Made by a program: the position numbers and the translations under genes. A stretch of 64,000 nucleotides of DNA from an uncultured Serinicoccus sp. (GTDB lineage Bacteria; Actinomycetota; Actinomycetes; Actinomycetales; Dermatophilaceae), in contig NZ_CANKYH010000008.1 of NCBI RefSeq assembly GCF_947487915.1, positions 1 through 64,000 of the forward strand, in the 5' to 3' direction. The notes under the pieces are model-generated. The model was not told where the DNA came from, searched no databases, and saw only the letters and a list, made by a program, of their open reading frames with translations. Every line of letters begins with the position of its first letter. The first letter of the stretch is position 1. Shown here one piece after another: positions 33,369-44,126 of the stretch.

Positions 33369-33384
33369 TGCAACATTTCTTGCG
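33369..33384. promoter_or_regulatory. RpiR-type operator in the divergent gap
   Basis: TGCAACATTTCTTGCG lies between the RpiR gene (start 33357) and the amidohydrolase gene (start 33431). It matches the symporter-side site at TGCAACA--T-TTGC with identical spacing, so both ends of the cluster carry the same element. Confidence 0.6.
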
Positions 33385-33430
33385 GGTCTGTGGCAGGGTG
33401 AAGCGCGAAGCCCGCGAGAGGAGATCAGCA

Positions 33431-34657
33431 GTGGAACCGCATACCGTCGTCCTGCAGGGAGGCAGCGTCTGCGACGTCACGGCCGGGGAGGCCGTCCGTG
33501 CCGACGTGGTCATCAGCGACGGGGTGATCCAGGAGGTGGGCCCGGACGTGACCACCCCGCGGTCGGCCACGACGATCGACGCCACGGGCCTGTTCGTCAG
33601 CCCCGGGCTCATCGACGCACACGTCCACGTCACCGCCGGGACGGCGGACCTGGCGGCGCAGGCGGAGTACTCCCCCTTCTACGTCGCGGCCCAGACCCAG
33701 GGGATCCTGCGCGGGATGCTCGAGCGCGGCTTCACCTCGGTGCGCGACGTCGGCGGGGCGGACCACGGGGTGGCGGCCGCGGTCGCGGACGGGCTGTGGG
33801 CCGGTCCCACCGTCTTCTTCGGCGGCAAGGCGCTGTCCCCGAGCGGAGGGCACGCCGACCTGCGCAGCGCCGGTCGCCAGGTCGTCGACAACCACGTGTG
33901 CTGCCCCAACATCGGCACCCTCTGCGACGGGGTCGACGAGGTGCGCCGAGCTGCCCGCAACCAGCTGCGCACCGGGGCCGACCACGTCAAGATCATGCTC
34001 TCCGGCGGCGTCGCCTCCCCGACCGACCGGGTGGACTCGCTGCAGTTCTCGGTCGACGAGATCCGGGCCGTGGTCGAGGAGGCCGCCAACGCCAACCGCT
34101 ACGTGACGGGGCACGCCTACACCGCGCGGGCGGTCAACCGCGGGCTGGAGCTGGGCCTGCGGTGCATCGAGCACGGCAACCTCATCGACGCCTCCAGCGT
34201 CGCGCTCTTCCGCGAGCACGACGCCTTCCTCGTGCCGACCCTCGTGACCTACGACTACCTGAGCAAGGAGGGCGCGGAGGCCGGCCTGCCCGCTGCCAGC
34301 CAGGCCAAGGTCGGCGACGTGCTCGAGGCCGGGCTGCACGCCCTGGACCTCGCCTCCAAGGGCGGCGTCCGGATCGCGCTGGGCACCGACCTGCTGGGCG
34401 CGATGCACCGGCACCAGAGCCACGAGTTCACGATCCGGGCCCAGGTCCAGGCGCCGGAGGACATCCTGCGCTCGGCCACCCTCGTCGGTGCCGACCTCGT
34501 CGGGCAGCCGGGACGGCTGGGCACGGTGGCCGCGGGCGCGACCGCCGACCTGGCGCTCTGGCGGGGCGACCCGCTGGCGGACGCCCAGGTCCTGGCCGAC
34601 CCCGGGGCCCAGCTGCGGATGGTGCTGCAGCGCGGCGTCGTGGCGCACGAGGCCTGA
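33431..34657 (+). CDS. metal-dependent amidohydrolase (imidazolonepropionase/prolidase-like)
   Basis: A 408-residue TIM-barrel amidohydrolase. Metal ligands are visible: HxH in LIDAHVHV (about 62), a likely carboxylated Lys in HVKIMLSGG (about 187), His in VTGHAYT and in CIEHGN, and Asp in IALGTDLLG. This set fits the subgroup active on N-acyl amino acids, Xaa-Pro dipeptides or related amides. The GTG at 33431 is preceded by GAGAGGAG; the frame is open further left through the operator. It diverges from the RpiR gene and probably acts on what the symporter brings in. Confidence 0.85.
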   Translation: MEPHTVVLQGGSVCDVTAGEAVRADVVISDGVIQEVGPDVTTPRSATTIDATGLFVSPGLIDAHVHVTAGTADLAAQAEYSPFYVAAQTQGILRGMLERGFTSVRDVGGADHGVAAAVADGLWAGPTVFFGGKALSPSGGHADLRSAGRQVVDNHVCCPNIGTLCDGVDEVRRAARNQLRTGADHVKIMLSGGVASPTDRVDSLQFSVDEIRAVVEEAANANRYVTGHAYTARAVNRGLELGLRCIEHGNLIDASSVALFREHDAFLVPTLVTYDYLSKEGAEAGLPAASQAKVGDVLEAGLHALDLASKGGVRIALGTDLLGAMHRHQSHEFTIRAQVQAPEDILRSATLVGADLVGQPGRLGTVAAGATADLALWRGDPLADAQVLADPGAQLRMVLQRGVVAHEA

Positions 34658-34659
34658 GA

Positions 34660-34679
34660 CCCGGACCGGGGGGTCCGGG
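34660..34679 (+). terminator. terminator hairpin of the amidohydrolase gene
   Basis: Eight-bp stem CCCGGACC/GGTCCGGG with a GGGG loop, three bases after the TGA. Beyond it, to 34878, I see no gene or clear signal. Confidence 0.6.
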
Positions 34680-34878
34680 CGTCCGAGCCGAGAGCCCCAC
34701 CAGCACGACGAGTCCCAGGAGCCCCACGGTGCCGGGAAGATCGCCGAGGACGGGGATATACCGCGGTCTTCTGCACCTTTCTCGGCACTCTGTGACTGTT
34801 GTGCCTGCTGGGATCTGCGGTGAGGACCGAAGGGGACGGCGCGCCCGAGCCCCGGACGGGATGCCTGCCCTGAACAGC

Positions 34879-34916
34879 GAAGAGCCCCAGGTGATCGATG
34901 ATCCCTGGGGCTCTTC
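34879..34916 (-). terminator. terminator after tRNA-Leu
   Basis: Thirteen-bp perfect stem (34879-34891 with 34904-34916) and a 12-nt loop, 5 bases past the 3' end of the tRNA on its strand. Confidence 0.75.
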
Positions 34917-34921
34917 CGGTG

Positions 34922-35005
34922 TGCGCGAGGGGGGAGTTGAACCCCCACGCCCTTGCGGGCACACGGACCTGAACCGTGCGCGTCTGCCTATTCCGCCACT
35001 CGCGC
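34922..35005 (-). tRNA. tRNA-Leu (anticodon CAG)
   Basis: An 84-nt class II tRNA on the minus strand. The acceptor arms GCGCGAG and CTCGCGC pair perfectly and leave discriminator A. The D-arm region reads GTGGCGGAATAGGCAGAC, the anticodon loop TTCAGGT carries CAG, a long variable arm (GTGCCCGCAAGGGCGT) is typical of tRNA-Leu, and the T-arm holds GGTTCAACTC. CCA is not encoded. It lies upstream of fhaA as in many actinobacteria. Confidence 0.95.
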
Positions 35006-35184
35006 GAGTGCCGAGCAAGATTAGCACGGGGGGAGGGCACGGCCCGAATCGTCGACCCCGCCTGACACCCCCCGGGCCCGCCGCCCCAGCCGTCACCGCA
35101 CCCCCCAGCCTCCAGGCTCCTCCCACGGTCGGCAGATACCATCGAGGCGCCAGCCAGTGCCGTGACGAGACCGAGGAGCAGGAC

Positions 35185-36075
35185 GTGGGTGTGTTCGACA
35201 GGCTCGAGCGGGGTCTCGAGCGCGCCGTCAAGCAGCCCTTCGCCAAGGTCTTCAAGGCCGAGGTGCAGCCGGTCGAGATCGCCTCGGCGATGCGCGGTGC
35301 CATGGACGACCGGGCCGCCGTCCTGGGCCCCGGGCGCACCATGGTCCCCAACGTCTTCACCGTCGAGCTGGCCGAGTCCGACTACGAGCGGCTCGCGTCC
35401 TACGAGCACGCGCTCACCGACGAGCTCATCGCCGCTGCCGAGGACCACGCCGATGCGCAGCGGTATGTCGCTCCCGGCCCGTTCGAGGTGCGTCTCGTCT
35501 CCGGGGACGAGCTGGAGACCGGCATCTTCCGGGTCCGCCCGACGGCCAAGGACGGCCGGAAGGGCGGCCAGCGCGGCGGCGCGCGCGAGTTCGCCCAGGC
35601 CCAGCGCGCGCGGGACGAGCGCAGCGAGGCACAGGAGCGCGAGCAGCGGGAGGCGGACGCACGTCGTGCCGCCGAGGCGCGCGACCGCGTCCACGACCAC
35701 GACCACGACCACGACCGGGACGCGGAGGCCTACGCGGAGTCGGCATACCGTCGACCCGCCGCCGAACGCCCGCGGCCGCGCCGCTCCGGCCCCGCCCTGA
35801 CCATCGACGGCCGGCAGGTGCCGCTGACCGCGGCCGTCACCACCCTGGGGCGCGGCGAGGACTGCACGCTCGTCGTCGACGACCCGGGCGCCTCCCGCCG
35901 GCACGCCGAGATCCGCATCAGCCACGACGGGCCGCACCTGCAGGTGATCCTGCGCGACCTCAACTCCACCAACGGCACCTACCTCAACGGTGAGCAGGTC
36001 GGCAGCGAGGAGCTGCGCTCCGGCGACCGCATCACCCTGGGACGCACCCACATCACGGTCCACCTGGAGGGTTGA
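35185..36075 (+). CDS. fhaA: FHA-domain protein FhaA
   Basis: A 296-residue cytoplasmic protein with an N-terminal DUF3662 domain (GVFDRLERGLERAVKQPFAKVFKAEVQPVEIASAMR, about 1-115), a charged Arg/Glu-rich linker including a His-Asp repeat (about 172-178), and a C-terminal FHA domain (TLGRGEDCTLVVDDPGASRRHAEIRI ... DLNSTNGTYLNG, about 205-296). In mycobacteria FhaA binds phosphothreonine on MviN and regulators of peptidoglycan synthesis and is phosphorylated by PknB. The GTG at 35185 gives the family's usual N-terminus. First gene of the fhaAB-pstP-rodA-pbpA-pknB operon. Confidence 0.93.
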   Translation: MGVFDRLERGLERAVKQPFAKVFKAEVQPVEIASAMRGAMDDRAAVLGPGRTMVPNVFTVELAESDYERLASYEHALTDELIAAAEDHADAQRYVAPGPFEVRLVSGDELETGIFRVRPTAKDGRKGGQRGGAREFAQAQRARDERSEAQEREQREADARRAAEARDRVHDHDHDHDRDAEAYAESAYRRPAAERPRPRRSGPALTIDGRQVPLTAAVTTLGRGEDCTLVVDDPGASRRHAEIRISHDGPHLQVILRDLNSTNGTYLNGEQVGSEELRSGDRITLGRTHITVHLEG

Positions 36076-36542
36076 TGGGTGAGCTGACCCTCAACCTGCT
36101 GCGCCTCGGGGTGGTCGTGCTGCTCTGGGCCTTCGTCGTCGCCGTGGTCGGCGCGCTGCGCGGCGACCTCTACGGCACCCGGGTGCTCACCCGCAACGCC
36201 GGCCCGACCCGCAAGCCGGAGTCGCGCTCGGACCGCCGGCAGCGGCGGAACACCCCCACCCACCTGGTCGTGACCGAGGGCCGGCTGCGCGGCACCTCGG
36301 TACCCCTGCACGACGCCGGGGTCCTCGTCGGGCGCAATCCCGAGTGCTCGGTCGTCCTCACCGACGACTACGCCTCCGGCCGGCACCTGCGCATCTACCC
36401 CGGCGCGGATGCGTGGTACGCCGACGACCTCGGCTCCACCAACGGCACCGAGGTCAACGGCCAACGCATCGCGACCGGTGCCCGGCTCGACCCGGGCGCG
36501 CAGATCCGGATCGGCCAGACCGTCCTCGAGCTGCGTCGTTGA
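36075..36542 (+). CDS. fhaB: FHA-domain membrane protein FhaB (FipA)
   Basis: A 155-residue protein with one N-terminal membrane helix (LLRLGVVVLLWAFVVAVVGAL) and a C-terminal FHA domain (VLVGRNPECSVVLTDDYASGRHLRI ... DLGSTNGTEVNG). It links the PknB/PstP phosphorylation system to the division machinery. Its ATG shares a base with the TGA of fhaA (TGATG), so translation is coupled. Confidence 0.93.
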   Translation: MGELTLNLLRLGVVVLLWAFVVAVVGALRGDLYGTRVLTRNAGPTRKPESRSDRRQRRNTPTHLVVTEGRLRGTSVPLHDAGVLVGRNPECSVVLTDDYASGRHLRIYPGADAWYADDLGSTNGTEVNGQRIATGARLDPGAQIRIGQTVLELRR

Positions 36543-36544
36543 GC

Positions 36545-38026
36545 ATGGCCCTCGCCCTGCGCTACGCCGCGCGCACCAACATCGGCCTCGGCAGCAAGTC
36601 CCGCAACGAGGACTCCGCGTATGCCGGTCCCGAGCTCCTGGTGCTGTGCGACGGCATGGGCGGGCACGCCGCCGGCGACGTCGCCTCCTCCCTCGTCGTG
36701 GGGGAGCTCGTGCACCTCGACGGGGAGTCGCACGGCGCCGACGACGCCCTGGACATCCTCGAGCACGCCCTCGAGGAGGCCAACAACCGGCTGGCCGACG
36801 TCATGGAGGTCTACCCGGACTCCGACGGCATGGGCACCACGTGCATCGCCATGCTCCGGGTCGACAGCAAGCTCGCGGTCGCCAACATCGGCGACTCCCG
36901 GGCCTACCTCCTGCGCGGTGGCCGCCTCACCCAGATCACGACCGACCACTCCTTCGTCCAGAAGCTGCTCGACGAGGGCCGGATCAGCCAGGAGGAGGCC
37001 CAGCACCACCCCCAGCGCTCCCTCGTGACCCGCGTCTTCACCGGCCGCCCGGAGGACCACCCGGACCTGTCGCTGCGCGAGCTGCGCGAGGGCGACCGGG
37101 TGCTGCTGTGCAGCGACGGGCTCACCGACTACGTCTCCACCGAGGTCGTCACCGAGATCCTCGCCGAGCCCGGCCGCACCCCCGGCCAGGTCGCCGACGC
37201 GCTGGTCCACACCGCGCTGCGCGCCTCGACGCGCGACAACGTCAGCGTCATCGTCGCCGACGCCGTCTCGCCCGGGGAGGGGACGAGCAAGCCCCAGGTG
37301 GTGGGGGCCGCCAGCGAGCGGCGCGGCACCCGCCCGTTGAGCCACCTCAGCCCCGCCGAGAAGGCCGCGGCCCTGTCCCGGGAGGCCGCAGGCACCTCCG
37401 AGATCGCCGAGGCGCCGCTGCTGGCCGAGGAGCAGTCCCGGCCCTGGGTGCGCTGGCTGCGGCTGGCCGGGGTCGGCATCGCCGTCGCCGCGGTGCTCGT
37501 CGCCGGCGGCTGGGCGGCCTGGATGTGGAGCCAGCAGCAGTACTTCGTCGGGGAGCAGGACGGGCGGGTGACGATCTACCGCGGCATCTCCCAGGACCTC
37601 GGGCCCGTCCGACTGTCCACGGCCGAGGATCAGACCGACGTGCTCGTGGAGGACCTGCCGGACTACTACCAGGAGCGGGTGCAGGACACCCTGTCCGCGG
37701 ACGGCCGCGCGGGTGCCGACCGCGTCGTCGCGGACCTGCGCGCCCTCACCCCGGCGGCCTGCGTCCCGACCGTGCTGCTGCCCGACGGGACGACGTCCAC
37801 GCAGATCCCGGACGACATGGACACGACGACCGCCGACAGCCTGGCCGACGCCACCGGCGCGCCGGGCACCGGCTCGCCCGTGGACGACCTGCTGCGCGAG
37901 TCCCTGGAGCTGGGCAGCGGCACCCTCGCCGGCCCGGGGGACACCACCTCCGGCGTCACCCCCACCGGCGCCGAGGACGAGGCGCGACCCACCGCGACGG
38001 TCGTCTGGCCGGAGGGATGCCCGTGA
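36545..38026 (+). CDS. pstP: PP2C-type Ser/Thr protein phosphatase PstP
   Basis: A 493-residue membrane phosphatase that reverses PknB phosphorylation. PP2C metal-binding motifs appear in order: SRNEDS, CDGMGGHAAGDVAS, GTTC, IGDSRAYLLR, CSDGLTDYV and RDNVSVIVAD within the first ~240 residues. A juxtamembrane linker, one membrane helix (LRLAGVGIAVAAVLVAGGWAAW, about 305-330) and a ~160-residue external domain ending in an acidic/Thr-rich tail follow. It starts 2 bases after fhaB ends and overlaps the next gene. Confidence 0.94.
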   Translation: MALALRYAARTNIGLGSKSRNEDSAYAGPELLVLCDGMGGHAAGDVASSLVVGELVHLDGESHGADDALDILEHALEEANNRLADVMEVYPDSDGMGTTCIAMLRVDSKLAVANIGDSRAYLLRGGRLTQITTDHSFVQKLLDEGRISQEEAQHHPQRSLVTRVFTGRPEDHPDLSLRELREGDRVLLCSDGLTDYVSTEVVTEILAEPGRTPGQVADALVHTALRASTRDNVSVIVADAVSPGEGTSKPQVVGAASERRGTRPLSHLSPAEKAAALSREAAGTSEIAEAPLLAEEQSRPWVRWLRLAGVGIAVAAVLVAGGWAAWMWSQQQYFVGEQDGRVTIYRGISQDLGPVRLSTAEDQTDVLVEDLPDYYQERVQDTLSADGRAGADRVVADLRALTPAACVPTVLLPDGTTSTQIPDDMDTTTADSLADATGAPGTGSPVDDLLRESLELGSGTLAGPGDTTSGVTPTGAEDEARPTATVVWPEGCP

Positions 38027-39414
38027 GCACCACCACCCCCACCCCCTCGACCGTCACCAGCCTCGCGGTCCGCAGCGGCCGCACCATCGAGATGCTCCTG
38101 CTCGTGCTCGCGGTGGGCATCGTCACGCTGGCCTACGTCGCGGTCAACCTCACCGTCACCGGTGAGCTGCCCGCCGACGTCTGGTGGCACGTGGGCATCT
38201 ACTCCGCGCTCGCGGCGGGTCTGCACGTCGTGCTCCGACTGCGCGCGAGGTATGCCGACCCCCTCCTCCTCCCGCTCGCGACGCTGCTCAACGGGCTGGG
38301 TCTGGTGATGATCCACCGCATCGACCTCGTCCCGGGCCAGCTCGGGACCTCGGGGGTCGCCAGCCGGCAGCTGCTGTGGACCGGGCTGGCGATGGCGATG
38401 GCGGCGGCGGTGCTGGTCCTGCTGCGCGACCACCGGGTGCTGCGTCGCTACACCTACATCGCGATGGCCCTCGGGTTCGTCCTCCTGCTCCTGCCGATGC
38501 TGCCCTTCATCGGGGAGACGGTGAACGGCTCCCGCCTGTGGATCCGCATCGGTCCGTTCAGCTTCCAGCCCGGCGAGCTCGCCAAGATCGCGGTGGCCGT
38601 GTTCTTCGCCGGCTACCTGGTGTCCACCCGGGACGCGCTCTCGCTGGTCGGCCGCCGGGTGCTCGGCCTCCAGCTCCCGCGCGCCCGGGACCTCGGGCCC
38701 ATCCTCGTCGCCTGGTCCCTCTCCGTGCTCATCCTCGTGCTGCAGCGCGACCTCGGCTCCTCGCTGCTCTTCTTCGGGCTGTTCGTCGCGATGCTCTACG
38801 TCGCCACCGAACGCACCAGCTGGATCGTCATCGGCCTGGCCCTCTTCGCCTCCGGCGCCGTGCTGGCCTGGCGGCTGTTCAGTCACGTGCAGAGCCGGGT
38901 CACGCTGTGGCTGGACCCGTTCGCGCCGGACCAGTCCGACCAGGTGGCCAAGGGGTTGATGGGCCTGGCCCACGGCGGCATCTTCGGAGCAGGTCTGGGC
39001 AACGGCTACCCCTACATCACCTACTACGCCAACAGCGACTACATCGTCGCCAGCTTCGGTGAGGAGCTCGGCATGGTGGGGCTGTTCGCCCTGCTCATGC
39101 TCTACGCCCTGCTCGTGGAGCGCGGTCTGCGCACGGCGATCGGCTCCCGCGACGGCTTCGGCAAGCTGCTCGCCGTGGGGCTGTCCTTCACCGTCGCGCT
39201 GCAGGTCTTCGTCATCGTCGGCGGCATCACCCGGGTCATCCCGCTGACCGGCCTCACCACCCCCTTCCTCTCCGCCGGCGGCTCCTCGCTGCTGGCCAAC
39301 TGGATCATCGTGGCGCTGCTGCTGCGGATCAGCGACGCCGCCCGGCGCCCCATCTCCGAGCGTCGCCAGGACCCGAGCATCGACGCCGCCGAGCGGGCGG
39401 AGGCACCCCGATGA
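38023..39414 (+). CDS. rodA: SEDS-family peptidoglycan polymerase (FtsW/RodA)
   Basis: A 463-residue polytopic membrane protein with about ten segments of the SEDS family, which polymerises lipid II into glycan strands with a class B PBP. Family hallmarks: NGSRLWIRIGPFSFQPGELAKI, FGLFVAMLYVATERT and the C-terminal ITRVIPLTGLTTPFLSAGGSS. I start at GTG 38023: GGAGGG at 38011-38016 is spaced six bases from it, whereas the ATG at 38017 would follow the same site with no gap. The GTG overlaps the pstP stop (GTGA). Partner is the PBP encoded next. Confidence 0.93.
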   Translation: MSTTTPTPSTVTSLAVRSGRTIEMLLLVLAVGIVTLAYVAVNLTVTGELPADVWWHVGIYSALAAGLHVVLRLRARYADPLLLPLATLLNGLGLVMIHRIDLVPGQLGTSGVASRQLLWTGLAMAMAAAVLVLLRDHRVLRRYTYIAMALGFVLLLLPMLPFIGETVNGSRLWIRIGPFSFQPGELAKIAVAVFFAGYLVSTRDALSLVGRRVLGLQLPRARDLGPILVAWSLSVLILVLQRDLGSSLLFFGLFVAMLYVATERTSWIVIGLALFASGAVLAWRLFSHVQSRVTLWLDPFAPDQSDQVAKGLMGLAHGGIFGAGLGNGYPYITYYANSDYIVASFGEELGMVGLFALLMLYALLVERGLRTAIGSRDGFGKLLAVGLSFTVALQVFVIVGGITRVIPLTGLTTPFLSAGGSSLLANWIIVALLLRISDAARRPISERRQDPSIDAAERAEAPR

Positions 39415-40864
39415 ACACCCCCGTCCGCCGGCTGGCGCTCGTCGTCTTCGCGATGTTCACCGCCCTGCTGCTGTCGACCACGTGGATCCAGTTCGTCCAG
39501 GCCGACGACCTGCGGGACCGCGCCGGCAACCGGCGCACCCTCATCGAGAACTACAGCCGGGACCGGGGGGCCATCCTCGTCGACGGCAACCCCATCGCCT
39601 CCTCCGAGCCGACCGACGACGAGCTGGAGTGGCTGCGCCGCTACCAGCAGCCGTCGCGGTATGCCCACGTCACCGGCTACTACTCCTTCACCTACGGCGC
39701 GGGGCTCGGTCTGGAGCGCGCCGAGGACTCGCTGCTCGCGGGCACCGACGACAGCCTCTTCTACCAGCGGCTGTCCGACGTGGTCACGGGCAGACCGGCC
39801 TCGGGCGCGAGCCTCGAGCTCACCATCGACCCCGACGTGCAGGCGGCCGCCGTCGAGGCGCTGGGCGACCGGCGCGGGGCGGCGGTCGCCCTGGACCCCC
39901 GGACCGGGGAGATCCTGGCGATGGTCAGCCGCCCTAGCTTCGACCCCAACGCGCTGTCCAGCCACCGGCTGAGCGCCGTCGACGAGGCCTACGTCGCGCT
40001 GACCGAGGACCCGGCCCGACCGCTGACCAACCGCGCCATCGCCGGCGACCTCTACCCTCCCGGGTCGACCTTCAAGCTCGTGGTCGCCGCGGCGGCGCTG
40101 GAGTCCGGGGAGTACGAGCCGGACACCGAGCTGGAGGGCGGGCTGACCTACACCCTCCCCGGGACCGAGACCACGCTGCCCAACTTCGGCGGCGCGGCCT
40201 GCGACCCGGAGGACCGCCCGACCCTCGCCGAGTCGGTGCAGGTCTCGTGCAACACCTCCTTCGCCTGGCTGGCCGGCGAGCTCGGCGAGGACGCCCTCCG
40301 GCAGCAGTCGGAGGCGTTCGGGTTCGGCGAGCCGCTGGAGGTCCCCATGAGCGTCACCCCCTCGATCTACCCGGACGAGCTCGACGACGCCCAGCTGGCA
40401 CTCACCGGCATCGGCCAGTTCGAGGTCCGGGAGACGCCGATGCAGGTGGCGATGATCTCCGCAGCCATCGCCAACGGCGGGGTGACGATGACGCCATACC
40501 TCGTGGAGGAGGTGCGCAACTCCGACCTGGAGGTCATCGAGTCCGCCGAGCCGCGCACCCGGTCGCGGGCCGTCTCCAGCCAGACGGCCCAGCAGCTCAC
40601 CGACATGATGGAGCTCGTGGTGGAGCAGGGGTCGGGCCAGTCGGCCGCGCTGCCGGGGGTCGAGGTGGCCGGCAAGACGGGCACCGCGGAGTATGGCGAC
40701 AGCGGCGCCGCGCACGCGTGGTTCACCGGGTTCGCACCGGCCGAGGACCCGCAGATCGCGGTCGCCGTCATCGTCGAGTCGGCGACCGACAACTGGGCCG
40801 GGGAGACCGGCGGCCAGGTGGCGGCGCCGGTCGCCCGGGCCATGCTCGATGCAGGAGTGGAACG

Positions 40865-40868
<4 letters not shown>
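39411..40868 (+). CDS. pbpA: class B penicillin-binding protein (PbpA)
   Basis: A 485-residue transpeptidase anchored by one N-terminal helix (RLALVVFAMFTALLLSTTWIQF). Active-site motifs: PPGSTFK (Ser219/Lys222), SCNTSF (SxN) and GKTGTAEYG (KTG). It cross-links peptidoglycan made by the SEDS partner whose gene it overlaps by four bases (ATGA). The size matches mycobacterial PbpA, without an extended N-terminal domain or PASTA repeats. Confidence 0.94.
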
Positions 40869-42954
<2,086 letters not shown>

Positions 42955-42958
<4 letters not shown>

Positions 42959-42977
42959 CCGGCGCCGCGCGGGTCAG
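42955..42977. terminator. hairpin between converging pknB and DUF881 genes
   Basis: CTGACC (42955-42960) and GGTCAG (42972-42977) pair around 11 GC-rich bases. The TGA of pknB and the stop of the DUF881 gene both lie inside the arms. Confidence 0.45.
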
Positions 42978-43735
42978 CGGGAGCCGACGACCTGGGCGTG
43001 GCCCGGCCGGACCTGACCGGCGTAGGCCGGGAGCTCGGTCTCCTCGAGGTCGGCGACGGCATACCCCAGCCCGACGGCGTCGGCCCAGTCGCGGTAGGTC
43101 GCGACGACCGGGTCGGCCGCGAGCGCCGCGTGCAGGGCCTCGGGATCTCCGACGGCGGTGACGGTGAAGGGCGGGGAGTAGACCCGGCCCTGGAGGTAGA
43201 GGGTGTTGCCCACGCACTGCACCGAGCTGGTCGCGACGATGCGCTGGTCCTGCACCATGATCGCCTCGGCGCCACCCGCCCACAGGGCGTTGACCACGCC
43301 CTGCAGGTCCTGCTGGTGCACGACGACGTCATCGACCGAGTAGCCCTCGGGCAGGGTGTCCAGGCTGTAGCCGGCGTCGTCCAGGGTGACGCTCACCGCC
43401 GGCCCGGAGACGGCGGTCGCGCCCACGCCCGCCGCCAGCTCCTCGGCCCGCTGCAGGTCCACCGCGGCGGCGCTGGTCGCCTGCTCGGCCCGCAGCCGGT
43501 CCACGTCCTGGCGCAGCTCGTCGGCCCGGGCGCTGAGCTCGCGCACCTCGAGGTCGCGCTGGGTGATGAGGCCGACCAGGTCCCCCGGCTCCGGACGCGC
43601 GTCGCGGGCCAGCGAGGCGCTGGTGCCGAAGAGCAGCCCCGCGGCGAGGCAGACGAGCGTGACCCCGACCGTCCTGCTCCGGGCCCGGCGCGGCGTCACC
43701 GACGGCCCCGGCTCCCCGCTGCGCTGATCGGTCAT
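42974..43735 (-). CDS. DUF881 family membrane protein
   Basis: A 253-residue protein with one N-terminal membrane helix (TVGVTLVCLAAGLLFGTSASLA), a coiled-coil segment (DLEVRELSARADELRQDVDRLRAEQ) and the external DUF881 domain (VSVTLDDAGYSL, VVVHQQDLQGVVNALWAGGAEAIMVQDQRI). This family sits beside crgA in many actinobacteria and is presumed to act at the cell envelope or septum; function unproven. The ATG at 43735 is preceded at 7 nt by TACCCT, implying a leaderless transcript. It diverges from crgA. Confidence 0.9.
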   Translation of the reverse strand: MTDQRSGEPGPSVTPRRARSRTVGVTLVCLAAGLLFGTSASLARDARPEPGDLVGLITQRDLEVRELSARADELRQDVDRLRAEQATSAAAVDLQRAEELAAGVGATAVSGPAVSVTLDDAGYSLDTLPEGYSVDDVVVHQQDLQGVVNALWAGGAEAIMVQDQRIVATSSVQCVGNTLYLQGRVYSPPFTVTAVGDPEALHAALAADPVVATYRDWADAVGLGYAVADLEETELPAYAGQVRPGHAQVVGSR

Positions 43736-43742
43736 GGGTCCC

Positions 43743-43748
43743 AGGGTA
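43743..43748 (-). promoter_or_regulatory. -10 element of the DUF881 gene
   Basis: On the minus strand TACCCT (TANNNT) ends 7 bases before the ATG at 43735. On the opposite strand TATCCT (43758-43763) could serve crgA, which has its own AGGAG site. Confidence 0.45.
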
Positions 43749-43790
43749 TCCGGCGTATATCCTGGCGGCTCCCACCACGAAGGAGTCGAC

Positions 43791-44054
43791 GTGCCCGAGT
43801 CCCGAGGCCGAGAAGGCGCCCGCAAGCGCGCCCAGCGCACCAGCCAGACGGAGCCCAGGACCCAGAGCCTGCCGAGCAACCCCTCCTGGTTCGTGCCGGT
43901 GATGTGTGCGTTGATGATCATCGGCGTGCTGTGGGTGGCCATCTTCTACATCACCGGTGGCCTGTGGCCCATCGAGTCCATCCGCTACTGGAACCTGGGG
44001 ATCGGTATGGGCCTCATCATGATCGGCTTCGGCATGGCGACCCAGTGGCGGTAG
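43791..44054 (+). CDS. crgA: cell division protein CrgA
   Basis: An 87-residue membrane protein: basic N-terminus (VPESRGREGARKRAQR), then two hydrophobic helices (WFVPVMCALMIIGVLWVAIFYI and LGIGMGLIMIGFGMATQWR) joined by GGLWPIESIRYW. CrgA helps recruit FtsZ-linked peptidoglycan enzymes to the septum in actinobacteria. The GTG at 43791 has AGGAG six bases upstream; the frame is open further left but that part overlaps the divergent promoter region. Confidence 0.93.
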   Translation: MPESRGREGARKRAQRTSQTEPRTQSLPSNPSWFVPVMCALMIIGVLWVAIFYITGGLWPIESIRYWNLGIGMGLIMIGFGMATQWR

Positions 44055-44086
44055 TTGTCCACAGGTTGTCCCCACGATGGGGATAA
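44055..44086. promoter_or_regulatory. cluster of DnaA-box-like 9-mers
   Basis: TTGTCCACA (44055-44063) is an exact high-GC actinobacterial DnaA box; TTGTCCCCA (44066-44074) and, on the minus strand, TTATCCCCA (44086-44078) each differ at one or two positions. They fill the gap between converging crgA and the rhomboid gene. TCCCCA-CGA-TGGGGA also makes a small hairpin, so part may be a terminator. Confidence 0.5.
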
Positions 44087-44126
44087 CCACACCGGTGTAA
44101 CTCGGTGCGCCTGCGGACCGGGGCGT

